From positions 280,691 to 344,690 of the forward strand of contig NZ_JAFKON010000005.1 of the NCBI RefSeq assembly GCF_022803015.1: a DNA stretch of 64,000 nt, written 5' to 3'. The translations under genes were made by a program, and so were the position numbers. This DNA is from Arthrobacter humicola (GTDB lineage: Bacteria > Actinomycetota > Actinomycetes > Actinomycetales > Micrococcaceae). Shown here piece after piece: positions 1 to 8,148 of this stretch (position 1 is its first letter; each line of letters opens with the position of its first letter). The notes under the pieces are model-generated. The model ran no database searches and was not told the origin of the DNA. It worked only from the letters and a program-made list of their open reading frames with translations.

Positions 1-594
1 GCCCACCGGGTTGTCGTTGGTGGCTTTTGCCGGGTCCGCGATCTTGGACCAGACATGCTTAGGGGCGATGACCTGCTGGCCGACTTCGTAAAGTCCGGGG
101 GAGTAGGCCTTGTTGAAATCGAAGCGCACTGTGTGGGCATCTACGGCCGAGACTTTGGCCAGATAGTCGAGTCCTCCCTGGATCTTCTTCTGGAGGTCAA
201 AGGTGTACACGACGTCGTCGGCGGTCAGTGGCTGTCCGTCTGACCACTTAACGCCGTCGCGGAGCGTGAAGGTCACGCCCTTGCCGTCTTCGTCTGCTTT
301 CCACGAAGCCCCGAGCCAGGGGACCGGTTCCCCCTTGACAGGGTTGACGATCAGCAGGGGTTCGAAGACCGACTGCTGCGTCATCGGCAGTGCGTTCGGG
401 GAGAACGGATTGAAGTTGCTGGTGAACGTTGCGGTGTCTTCCCGGGGGATTGTCAGGAGCCCGTTGGAGGCGCTCCCACCCTTTGCTGTGCTTCCAGATG
501 TGTTTCCGGCGCCGCAGCCGGTGAGGGCCAGGGCGCCGATCGCCAGTGTGGCCGCAACAACGGTCAGTGACCTTTTGGGGTGGATTTTGGGCAT
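1..594 (-). CDS. ABC transporter substrate-binding lipoprotein, family 5 (partial)
   Basis: I translated the minus strand by eye from the ATG at 594; the frame stays open to the window edge, so only the first 198 codons are visible. The N-terminus has a lysine/arginine-rich start, a short hydrophobic stretch and a lipobox (ALTGCG), marking a secreted lipoprotein. It continues with features of SBP family 5 (DppA/OppA type): an 'NFNPFSPNAL' segment, a 'VFEPLL' segment, and the typical 'TFTLRDGVKWSDGQPLTADDV' region in which the ligand domain begins. Such proteins bind peptides or oligosaccharides for an ABC importer whose permeases would lie beyond the left edge. It follows a LacI regulator on the same strand with a 55-base gap, so a sugar ligand is more likely than a peptide (inference). 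Confidence 0.85.
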   Translation of the reverse strand, partial: MPKIHPKRSLTVVAATLAIGALALTGCGAGNTSGSTAKGGSASNGLLTIPREDTATFTSNFNPFSPNALPMTQQSVFEPLLIVNPVKGEPVPWLGASWKADEDGKGVTFTLRDGVKWSDGQPLTADDVVYTFDLQKKIQGGLDYLAKVSAVDAHTVRFDFNKAYSPGLYEVGQQVIAPKHVWSKIADPAKATNDNPVG

Positions 595-649
595 GAGGGA
601 GCTCGTTTCGTCAGTGAAATGGAGTGGGGAGGTTAGCGGGGAATGGAAG

Positions 650-1690
650 TCAGGACGCCGCGACCGGCAGGCGCACAGATGTACGCTCCACCAGAGGGCA
701 CTCGACAATGCGTTGGAGCGGGGCCAGATCACGGTTCGCTGCCAGTTTGGCCAGCATCGCGACGCCGGTTGCCCCCATTTGCTGGAACGGCAGTGCAACT
801 GTCGTCAGGCTGGGCCGCAAATAGTTGGCGATGACTTCCTGGTTGTCGAAGCCAACCACGGAGATATCGTCACCAATACGGAGCCCTCGTTCTTTGATGG
901 CGTCGTAAGCGCCCATGGCCATGCGGTCAGTGGCGCAAAAGATCGCGGTAGGTGGCCGGCTGCCATCCAGGAGGGCGACTGCCGCGCGGTAGCCCTGGTC
1001 TGCCTCGCCGTCTTCGTTGATCACCAAGCTCTCATCCAGGCCGATGCCTGCCTGTTCAAGTGCTCGGACATAACCAGCCCGGCGGCCGATGGCGGCCGGA
1101 ATGACGGGATCAAGGTTGATGAGCCCTATCCGGTCATGTCCGGCCCCGATAAGCCTCATCGTGGCAACATAGCCACCCTGAGCCTCATCCGGAATGACGG
1201 AATGCAGTTTTGTTGCTTCGTCAAAGCAGTGAACCAAGACCGTCGGCACCTCCTCCGCAACAGCAGGCAACCGCACACCCCTATGCCAGCTTGTGGCGTA
1301 GATCAGACCCTCGACACGGTGCTCGAGCATCGTCTCGATGGCCCGCCGGTCGGCGTCACTGCTGCCGTCGGTGCTGGCTATAAGAAGCGTCTTACCCTCC
1401 CGCGCGGCCTGTTCCTCGGCGCCGCGGACAATGTTGGCGGCATAAGGAGCGATCACGATTTCCGTGATCAGCCCGTAGAGCTTGGTCTGCTTGGAAGCCA
1501 ACGCGCGGGCTCCCGCATTCGGGCGGTAGCCCAGTTCGCTCACAGCCTGGTGGACGCGGTCACGGGTTTCTTCTGGAATTCCGTTCCCCGTTCCACCATT
1601 AAGGACAAAGGAAACAGTCGTCCGGGAAACTCCGACATGGTTCGCGACATCCTGCATCGTCACTTTGGCCTGCCGTGGGTTCGTCTCCAT
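650..1690 (-). CDS. LacI-family transcriptional regulator
   Basis: A 346-residue protein of normal LacI length. Residues about 11-33 form the LacI helix-turn-helix (TMQDVANHVGVSRTTVSFVLNG) followed by the hinge region. The rest is the periplasmic-binding-protein-like effector domain, ending with the usual 'GFDN..' and 'LTTVALP' elements. It probably represses its own transcription and the family 5 binding protein immediately downstream. A 16-bp perfect palindrome with a central CpG lies 71 bases upstream of the start and fits a LacI operator. The effector cannot be read from sequence, but a sugar or glycoside is expected. A long plus-strand frame across the same bases (203-1693) is an antisense shadow. 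Confidence 0.93.
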   Translation of the reverse strand: METNPRQAKVTMQDVANHVGVSRTTVSFVLNGGTGNGIPEETRDRVHQAVSELGYRPNAGARALASKQTKLYGLITEIVIAPYAANIVRGAEEQAAREGKTLLIASTDGSSDADRRAIETMLEHRVEGLIYATSWHRGVRLPAVAEEVPTVLVHCFDEATKLHSVIPDEAQGGYVATMRLIGAGHDRIGLINLDPVIPAAIGRRAGYVRALEQAGIGLDESLVINEDGEADQGYRAAVALLDGSRPPTAIFCATDRMAMGAYDAIKERGLRIGDDISVVGFDNQEVIANYLRPSLTTVALPFQQMGATGVAMLAKLAANRDLAPLQRIVECPLVERTSVRLPVAAS

Positions 1691-2170
1691 TGACCGTCCG
1701 ATGTCTAGTAATAGGGGTGAATATTGGATGAGAGTCTAGCCGCACCTACTGATGCGCGTTACTAACGCGCGTTAGTGGATGTGAGATAGAACATATCCCG
1801 CATTGGGTTGGGGTGTCAAGGAGCGTATGAACGGCCGACTTGTAACGCGTCAGCCTGGAGTGGCTGCAGATAACCGCACCGTGATCGCGCCCGCGAGCCG
1901 GCGGGGCGATCCGGCCGCCTGGCTCTGGAACGGGGCTGGAGGGAGGTCTTTGCAGCTCATCCCACGCGCCAGCTTGAGGTAACGTCGATTATCGTAACGA
2001 TTGGCAAGGGAATTTGGCCGGGCGTGCGGCGTCGTGCGCAGGAACGGCGAAGCAGCCAGCGCCGCGGTTAGCGGGACTCAGTCATCGCCCCAAGCAGTCC
2101 GCTCATTCTGATCGTATGTGCGAATGCCGCCGTTTCAGCGGTCCGACGTTTAGCTTGGCGCCGCCCGAGG
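1691..2170. other. Intergenic region, no gene seen
   Basis: About 480 bases separate the LacI start from a decayed gene on the other strand. Apart from the operator palindrome at 1761-1776, I see no convincing coding frame, hairpin or RNA gene. The left 100 bases are relatively AT-rich and probably contain the LacI promoter. Confidence 0.5.
1761..1776. promoter_or_regulatory. Candidate LacI operator
   Basis: The sequence ACTAACGCGCGTTAGT is a perfect 16-bp palindrome with a central CG, the form expected for a LacI-family operator. The GCGCGTTA half is repeated in direct orientation at 1754. It lies upstream of the LacI gene ending at 650, so autoregulation of that gene and the downstream binding-protein gene is the simplest reading. 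Confidence 0.65.
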
Positions 2171-2216
2171 GAAAGGGACGACGATGTTCACCCTGCAGAT
2201 TAGCTATCTGGTCCGG
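2171..2216 (+). repeat. 46-nt direct repeat, left copy
   Basis: This stretch matches 39320-39365 in the same orientation at 43 of 46 positions by eye. It includes the ribosome-binding region and the first 11 codons of a decayed small gene. The two copies flank the whole catabolic region, about 37 kb apart. Confidence 0.75.
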
Positions 2217-2481
2217 GAAAACGAGGCTTTCAAGAAAGTCTTCGACCCGCAGCCCGCGCAGCCTCGGGCCCCCGGTCTGTTCGCTTGTTCGGGGTACCGA
2301 GGACCAGGACAGCGTGGCCGTGCTCCTTGACTTCGACACCAAGGACGCCGCGACGGTCTTTATGGAAAAGCTGCGCAGCCAGGTGTGGAACAAACCCGAG
2401 GTGATCGGGCAGCTGATGATGGCAGCGCCGACAGCCAGGATTCTGGAGGAGGTGGCCCGCGAGGAACAGGGCGCGGGCTGA
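2184..2481 (+). pseudogene. Frameshifted small AbiM/cyclase-like protein
   Basis: The frame opening at ATG 2184 reads MFTLQISYLVRENEAFKKVFD and then runs into a stop. The homologous continuation (VAVLLDFDTKDAATVFMEKLRSQVW) is in the next frame and ends at 2481. Together they resemble a family of about 100-residue actinobacterial proteins related to antibiotic-biosynthesis monooxygenase/ferredoxin-like folds; this is pattern memory, not a search. The shift lies around 2250-2280. A single-base insertion (or a two-base deletion) would explain it; sequencing error is also possible. A second broken copy of the same gene start is at 39333. Gene function is unknown and probably lost here. Confidence 0.6.
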
Positions 2482-2680
2482 CCGCTGAGAATCCGGTGGT
2501 CCAGGCTGGGATGAGTTTCACGCAGCTTCATGCCGTCCCAGGAAGACGGCGGGACATCCCGCCGTCGTCCGATTCCATGTCCTCGTTCCGCGCCCCGTCC
2601 GCTCTTGGGGGTCTTGAACTATATGCGGACAAGGGAATGGACCGGACTGCATAACAGGCGCAAGGAAGGCGGATTTCTGA

Positions 2681-3583
2681 ATGGCTCGAATGCCGCCAGC
2701 CACGGTGGACGTGAGTGACAGCGTTGTCCAGCGCCTCGTCCGGGACCAGCGGCCCGACCTTGGCGACTGTCGGATAGCGCGGGTTGCGAACGGCTGGGAC
2801 AACGCGACCTTCCGGCTCGGTGACGATCTGGCCGTCCGGCTGCCCCGCAGGGCGGAGGCCGTTCCGCTGATACTGCATGAGCAGCGCTACCTTCCCGACA
2901 TTGCTCGCCGCTCCCCGGTTGCCGTTCCTGTCCCCGTCCATGCCGGCAGGCCGACGTCGGACTTTCCATGGCCGTGGAGCATCGTGCGGTGGGTCCCCGG
3001 AGCCGCTGCGGCCGACGTCGGGCCGGCAGGCCGCGGGCCGGCGGCTAAGGGCCTGGCGGATTTCCTGCTGTCCCTTCACGTGCCCGCCGAAACGGGAGTC
3101 CCGGTCAACCCTTTCCGAGGCGTGCCGCTGACGGACCGTGACGCTGTGCTGGTGGAACGGCTCGGGGACCGCGAACGCTACCCCCAGGCGGCAGCGCTGA
3201 GAGCAGTGTGGGCGCAGGCCTGCGCCGCCAAAGCCTGGGATGGTCCGGCGATGATGCTCCACGGGGACCTCCACCCTGGCAACATCCTGCTGGCGGACAA
3301 CGGCTCCCTGGCCGGCGTCATCGATTTCGGCGACGTCGGGGCAGGGGACCCGGCTGTCGATCTTGCGGTGGGGTGGCTGATGTTCGACGCCGGCACCCGC
3401 CACCGCTTCATGGGCGCCTTCGGCTCCGCAGTAGATGGAGACACCAGGATGAGGGCCCGCGGTTGGGCCCTCATCCTGTCCACCGCCATGCTGAGCAACT
3501 CCGACGATAATCCGCGGATGTTCGCCGTAGGAAAGTTTGGGATCAGGCAGATCCTGGATGACGGGCTTCGCCTGCAACTCTGA
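2681..3583 (+). CDS. APH-family phosphotransferase
   Basis: A 300-residue protein with the aminoglycoside-phosphotransferase fold. An N-terminal nucleotide-binding lobe (GWDNATFRLG, AVRLPRR) is followed by the catalytic motif HGDLHPGNIL near residue 194 and the metal-binding IDFGD near residue 215. These residues indicate an active ATP-dependent small-molecule kinase. The substrate could be an aminoglycoside, macrolide or metabolite, and sequence alone does not decide this. The start at 2681 has AAGGAAGG about 11 bases upstream. It stands alone between a pseudogene and a DUF222 gene, so no operon context helps. Confidence 0.85.
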   Translation: MARMPPATVDVSDSVVQRLVRDQRPDLGDCRIARVANGWDNATFRLGDDLAVRLPRRAEAVPLILHEQRYLPDIARRSPVAVPVPVHAGRPTSDFPWPWSIVRWVPGAAAADVGPAGRGPAAKGLADFLLSLHVPAETGVPVNPFRGVPLTDRDAVLVERLGDRERYPQAAALRAVWAQACAAKAWDGPAMMLHGDLHPGNILLADNGSLAGVIDFGDVGAGDPAVDLAVGWLMFDAGTRHRFMGAFGSAVDGDTRMRARGWALILSTAMLSNSDDNPRMFAVGKFGIRQILDDGLRLQL

Positions 3584-3624
3584 CGCCAGCGTTAAATGTC
3601 AGTGGCGCCTCATATGCTGGGAGT

Positions 3625-5121
3625 GTGGAAGGCAAAGCAGCTGCGGAGACGTTGGAGGCCATGGAGGCCTCCCTTGCCAGGTTGTCTGCATTTGCCGGTC
3701 GCGGAGCCGGGAACGCGGCCTCGACTGGCGCCGACCCTGTTCGGGACGAAGCGGACGCGTGCCTGGACGGTATGGCTGAGGTCGCCAGCATGGAAGCCAG
3801 GCTGGCCGCCCTGAAAGTGCACTTCGCCGCCGGATATGCCCGCGCTGCCGTCGCCATGGCGGGCCCAGCCGTTTCCCCGCAGGAGCGCACCGCCCAGGAA
3901 ATGGCCGTGACAGCAGAGGTGGCCTGTGTCCTGACCGTGAGTGAAAGATCGGCGGCGGCGCTCCTGGCAGAGTCGGCCACCCTGACCACTAAGTTGCCCC
4001 TGACGCTGTCTGCGCTGCAAGCAGGGAGCATTTCATGGCAACACGCGCGGGTGATGTGTGATGAAACGTCCGGTCTGGACCTCGCCGCGGCGGCTGCTTT
4101 GGAGGCGCATTTCCTGGACCCCGAAGCTCCCTTTGCCGCGCGTGGCTGCCCCGCGGGGGAGCTGGCGCCGGGCAGGTTCCGGGCCAAGGCGCGCAGATGG
4201 CGTGAGCTGCACCATCCCGTAAGCATCGAAGCCCGCCACCGCAAGGGTGTGGAGGACCGTCGGCTGGAATATGTGCCGGACCGGGACGGCATGGCCTGGC
4301 TCTCGGCCTATCTGACTGCGGATGTGGCGGTGGCTGCATGGTCCCGTGCCACGGAAGCGGCCCGTGCCCTGCAGGAGCCGAATGAATCCCGGACCCTGAC
4401 CCAGCTCCGTGCGGACGTCGCCGCCGACTGGCTGCTGGCGGGGGTGGCGGAAGGAACTCCGTCACCCAAGGCGCAGGTCCTGGTGACCGTGCCGGTGCTG
4501 TCTCTTTTGGGCACCGAGTCGGAACCGGCCACGCTGGACGGGTATGGTCCCGTTCCGCCGAGCATGGCCCGCCGGCTTGTAGGGGATGGCGCCGGATCGT
4601 TCCTGCGTGTGCTGACCGATCCGCGCAACGGAGCGCCGCTGGAGATCGGACGGACCAGCTACCGGGTTCCGAAGGCGATGCGCCAATGGTTGCGGCTTCG
4701 GGACGGCCGGTGCCCTTTTCCGGGCTGCAACAACCATTCCCTGGATAACGAAGCGGATCATCTGTTGGCTTGGTCCGAGGGAGGCGGCACCGGCGTCACC
4801 AACCTGGGCCAGCCATGCCGGCGGCACCACCGGCTCAGACACACCACAGCATGGAGGCCGGTTGACGCGACCCGGGACCAGCCACCCGGCTGGATCTCAC
4901 CTGCGGGACGCTCCTATCCAAGCGAACAACAAGACTGGGAACCACCACACTGGCCGCAGCACCTCGGCCACGCGGGTGAAGGCCGGGAGTTGGAACCGCC
5001 CGGCTGGCCGGACGTACTTGCCGGCGCCGTCGGACCCGGAGAGACCGTCGGACCCGGAGAGACCGGGCCGCCATTACCCGTGGATCCCTTTCCTGACTGG
5101 GCGCTGTTCATCGCGGCGTAG
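3625..5121 (+). CDS. DUF222 and HNH endonuclease domain protein (13E12-type)
   Basis: A 498-residue protein starting at GTG 3625. Residues about 40-300 are an alanine-rich helical DUF222 region. A C-terminal HNH domain (about 355-410) has paired CxxxxC cysteines at 363/368, the DH pair near 378-379 and a distal RRHHRLRH cluster. This architecture is abundant and multicopy in Arthrobacter and other Actinobacteria, where the role is uncertain but nuclease activity is assumed. After the HNH the tail is Pro/Gly-rich and carries an 18-base tandem duplication encoding VGPGET twice. No intein or mobile-element ends are visible. It ends 494 bases before the next gene start. Confidence 0.88.
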   Translation: MEGKAAAETLEAMEASLARLSAFAGRGAGNAASTGADPVRDEADACLDGMAEVASMEARLAALKVHFAAGYARAAVAMAGPAVSPQERTAQEMAVTAEVACVLTVSERSAAALLAESATLTTKLPLTLSALQAGSISWQHARVMCDETSGLDLAAAAALEAHFLDPEAPFAARGCPAGELAPGRFRAKARRWRELHHPVSIEARHRKGVEDRRLEYVPDRDGMAWLSAYLTADVAVAAWSRATEAARALQEPNESRTLTQLRADVAADWLLAGVAEGTPSPKAQVLVTVPVLSLLGTESEPATLDGYGPVPPSMARRLVGDGAGSFLRVLTDPRNGAPLEIGRTSYRVPKAMRQWLRLRDGRCPFPGCNNHSLDNEADHLLAWSEGGGTGVTNLGQPCRRHHRLRHTTAWRPVDATRDQPPGWISPAGRSYPSEQQDWEPPHWPQHLGHAGEGRELEPPGWPDVLAGAVGPGETVGPGETGPPLPVDPFPDWALFIAA

Positions 5122-5615
5122 GATCGGCGCTCCACTTTCCCTCCCCGTCCAATTAAGGGTTCGAAGGATGTTCCGGCTATTGGCCTGCCCCCCTGCCTCC
5201 GCCGTGACCCTGAGCCGCGACCCTCCGCCGTGACCCTGAAAGGCCGGACCGGCCAGGACCAGCGCGATTCAGGCCACTGTCCCCATGCCCATCACGGTCC
5301 GGGTCAATCTCGACTCACCGGACGAGTTCGTCGGGTCTGCTTGCTACGGCGATCATGCGACGCATGACGCCGAATGGACGGGGAAGAAGGCCTTGATGAA
5401 AGTTTCTTCATGACCGTTTCATCCCTGCCTCATTGTTGAAGTTCACGCTGGACACACGAACGGCCTGCGCCGGAAGAGCCTGCGTATGGGGAACGGGGGG
5501 AATGGTGGACGGAGCATGGCTGTCTATTGTTAATGGGCACGGGACGCCTGGAACGCGTCACCCTACTGCGTCGCACCACTCGCTGGTATCTCCGCCGGTA
5601 CATGGAATTGATTCC
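5122..5615 (+). other. Intergenic region with a short direct repeat
   Basis: No gene is supported here. An 18-base direct repeat (CCTCCGCCGTGACCCTGA) occurs at 5196-5213 and 5222-5239. The frame of the next gene extends upstream to 5433, but codons 5433-5615 look non-coding compared with the conserved part of that protein. Confidence 0.4.
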
Positions 5616-6701
5616 ATGGATTGGCCCTCCGCCATTCCGGCGTCTGCCGACGACGATACCGGCACATCCTGGCTGGTTCAGCGGGCGTGGCCAGAGAAGA
5701 CACCAGGAGAATTTGTACTGGAGGTCCGGACGCCGGGAGTGCCCGGCGTCCGGGGAGCTTATTTGCGTCGCGGGCAGTTCGAACTAATCCCTTTGGACGA
5801 TCCGGGACTTCCCGCCTTACGGGGGGAAGCGCAGCAGGGGGAATTGATTTCGTATTGGCCGTACCACCAGGCTGTCGTCCGGGCGGAGGGCCGCTATATA
5901 AAGATCTTCGGACCCGGGGGCGCCGTCGTACCGGCCGAGCGCTGCGCGCAAATGGACGTCCTGCTGGACGCCGGCAACTTCACAACGCCCAGAATCCTTC
6001 GTCAGAGTTCCCAATCGGACGTCATCGTTTTCAGCGCCATGCCGGGACCGACTCTGAACGAGCTGGGCCGGGTGGAAGCGGCCGTCTGCGATGAAGCGTT
6101 CGCCAGGGCATGGGAGAAATGGTCGCGCGCCTGGGTCGCGGAACTGAACGGCTCCCATGGCCCAGCAGCACGAGGCGTTCTCGACAGCCTTCCGCTCCGT
6201 TCAGCAGAGTGGGAAGCCGCGAAGGTGTGTCGACGGGTGGACGACTGGTTGCAGCACAATGAAAACGTCCCCGAGTTGTCGTCTCAGCGCGCTGTCTTGC
6301 GCGCCGCTGTAGAGCACGTGGCCATGAACCTGATACGGACGGCACCGGATCCGGTGGTATGGGCCCACGGAGACCTCTACGACAAGCAAATCATCGTTCC
6401 TGACGGCGACATCCCGCCCGGACTGCTGGACTTCGACAGTACGGCCCGGCACGAGGCCGCCCGGGATCTGGCCGGCTTGGACGTCCATCTGGAGCTTCAT
6501 CTACGAAATAACCGCATGACGCCCGCGCGATATCTGACCGCTCACACGCAGGTGCTGGCCGTGGCCGAGGAACTGCGCGTCAGTCCAGTCCGGTTCGATG
6601 CGTACTCGGACGCCATCTGGCTCCGTCTGGCACTTTCTCCGTTACCTGGCCGCTTCTCTCTGGCCATCGGCGTCCTCGCGGAACGGGCCGAAAGGAGCTG
6701 A
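5616..6701 (+). CDS. Phosphotransferase-family protein (APH fold)
   Basis: A protein of about 361 residues from ATG 5616. The frame is open from 5433, but the earlier codons look unlike protein and the start is uncertain. The second half has the kinase signature HGDLYDKQIIV near residue 251 and LLDFDST near residue 272, as in aminoglycoside/choline-type kinases. A lysine in 'GRYIKIFGPG' may be the nucleotide-binding one. The substrate is unknown. It lies 120 bases upstream of the fused lyase genes on the same strand, so it might be co-transcribed with them, but the gap leaves room for a separate promoter. Confidence 0.72.
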   Translation: MDWPSAIPASADDDTGTSWLVQRAWPEKTPGEFVLEVRTPGVPGVRGAYLRRGQFELIPLDDPGLPALRGEAQQGELISYWPYHQAVVRAEGRYIKIFGPGGAVVPAERCAQMDVLLDAGNFTTPRILRQSSQSDVIVFSAMPGPTLNELGRVEAAVCDEAFARAWEKWSRAWVAELNGSHGPAARGVLDSLPLRSAEWEAAKVCRRVDDWLQHNENVPELSSQRAVLRAAVEHVAMNLIRTAPDPVVWAHGDLYDKQIIVPDGDIPPGLLDFDSTARHEAARDLAGLDVHLELHLRNNRMTPARYLTAHTQVLAVAEELRVSPVRFDAYSDAIWLRLALSPLPGRFSLAIGVLAERAERS

Positions 6702-6821
6702 GGCCCTCGAAGCGGCCAGCCCGGCGAGCCCCTGGCATGTTTTGCCGGTTAGGCGCTCACTTAGGTTCAAAAGCGACGGAATGATTGCTACTCTGGATTC
6801 TGCACCTAGAGAGAGTGAGCA

Positions 6822-8117
6822 ATGATGCTTCTCGAAAGAGACCTCATCCAGTCCGTCGGCTTCCGCAACGTAACGGACGGCGGACGTGTAACCGGCTTTC
6901 AGTTCCGGGTCCGGATGCCTTCCTACCGGGGCATGGCCGCGTCCCTCATCGATGGCATCGCCGTTCGCGTTGGCGGCATCGTCGACGTCGGACCTGACGT
7001 TCCGCTGTGGACCTTCGGCGGGCGGACCTACACCCTGCAGCAGCTCTGGGAAAGTGATGGCGTGCGCTGGCCCCTTGAGGAAGCGGCAGTGGTCACCGTT
7101 CCCCTCGACGGCGGCCTGCCGCAGGGCGTCCACGAGCTCTCCATAGAGCTGCGGCTGCGGATGTCCTACATACCAGTCGAGCACCAGCCCACCACTCACC
7201 GGACCAGCCGCAAGGTGACGCTCGCGCCGGAAGGCGGCGAAGGTACCTTCCGCTACGGCGTTTCCCTCTACAGCTTTATGGGCGATTACGGCACGGTGAT
7301 GGACCTTGAGACGGCGCTGGCCGCCGTCGCTGACGTGGGCGCCACCGGCGTCGAGATCCTCGGCGAGGGCCACGTTCCCAACTATCCGGAACCGTCCCCG
7401 GCCTGGATCGATAACTGGTTCGGCCTGCTGGAGAAGTATTCGCTGGAGCCGACGAACTACGGTTCCTGGATAGACACCCGTCTTCATTCGGGCCGCACCA
7501 TGACGGTCGCCGAGGGTGCGGAGGCCCTGCAGCGGGACCTGCGGCTTGCCAACCAATTGGGTTTCGGCTTCGTGCGCCCCAAGATCGGCGTGGTGTCCAG
7601 CGATCTGGTCCCAGCCCCCATCTGGACCGAGTCCGTGGAACGCTCGCTTGATCTGGCCCACGAGCTGGGGATCATCATCTGCCCGGAGATTCATTCGCCG
7701 ACGCCCATCAGGCACCCCGTCGTCGAGGACTACATCGGCCTCATCGAACGGACCGGAACCAAGAACTTCGGCCTGCTCATCGACACCGGAATCTTCCAGG
7801 ACCGGCCCATTCCGCTGCGCGCAGGTGAGACCCGCGAGACCCGGCCCGCCTTCCTCGACGGCATCGGCGTCGACCCCGCCGACTTCGCCGATATCGCCCA
7901 GTATGTGGTGTTCGTCCAGGCGAAGTTCCACGACATCAACGAGCAGCTGGAAGACCAGCAGATTCCCTGGCTGCCCGTGCTCAAGGCCCTCAAGGACTCC
8001 GGCTACACCGGTTATCTCTCCAGTGAATACGAAGGCGAACGCACGCCATGGCGTGCCATTGAGCAAGTGCGGCGCCAACACGCCCTGATCCGCCGCATCA
8101 CCGGCGAACTTACCTGA
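6822..8117 (+). CDS. Fused C-glycoside deglycosidase-like beta-alpha protein
   Basis: One 431-residue chain joins two parts that are separate proteins elsewhere in this window. Residues 1 to about 130 are a beta-rich DUF6379-type domain (FRVRMPSYRGM..., matching the WYRSLWLS region of the other copies). Residues 143-431 are an AP-endonuclease-2/xylose-isomerase-like TIM barrel beginning FRYGVSLYSF and ending LSSEYEGE. In known C-deglycosidases the TIM barrel holds a divalent metal and cleaves the C-C bond of a 3-keto C-glycoside, with the small subunit alongside. Metal-ligand candidates are E289 (PEIHSP), the D of LLIDTG and the E of SSEYEG. The expected His of HVHAKF is Gln366 (FVQAKF). It is followed 31 bases later by a second fusion gene. 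Exact substrate unknown. Confidence 0.8.
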   Translation: MMLLERDLIQSVGFRNVTDGGRVTGFQFRVRMPSYRGMAASLIDGIAVRVGGIVDVGPDVPLWTFGGRTYTLQQLWESDGVRWPLEEAAVVTVPLDGGLPQGVHELSIELRLRMSYIPVEHQPTTHRTSRKVTLAPEGGEGTFRYGVSLYSFMGDYGTVMDLETALAAVADVGATGVEILGEGHVPNYPEPSPAWIDNWFGLLEKYSLEPTNYGSWIDTRLHSGRTMTVAEGAEALQRDLRLANQLGFGFVRPKIGVVSSDLVPAPIWTESVERSLDLAHELGIIICPEIHSPTPIRHPVVEDYIGLIERTGTKNFGLLIDTGIFQDRPIPLRAGETRETRPAFLDGIGVDPADFADIAQYVVFVQAKFHDINEQLEDQQIPWLPVLKALKDSGYTGYLSSEYEGERTPWRAIEQVRRQHALIRRITGELT

Positions 8118-8148
8118 CCCATCCCATTTCCCAGTAAAGAGAGCAACA

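Noticed and set aside
203..1693. 496-codon plus-strand frame
   Set aside because: It is antisense to the LacI gene and the family 5 binding-protein gene, and shows no protein-family pattern.
5196..5239. Possible CRISPR-like repeat
   Set aside because: Only two 18-base copies with an 8-base spacer; no array, no cas genes.
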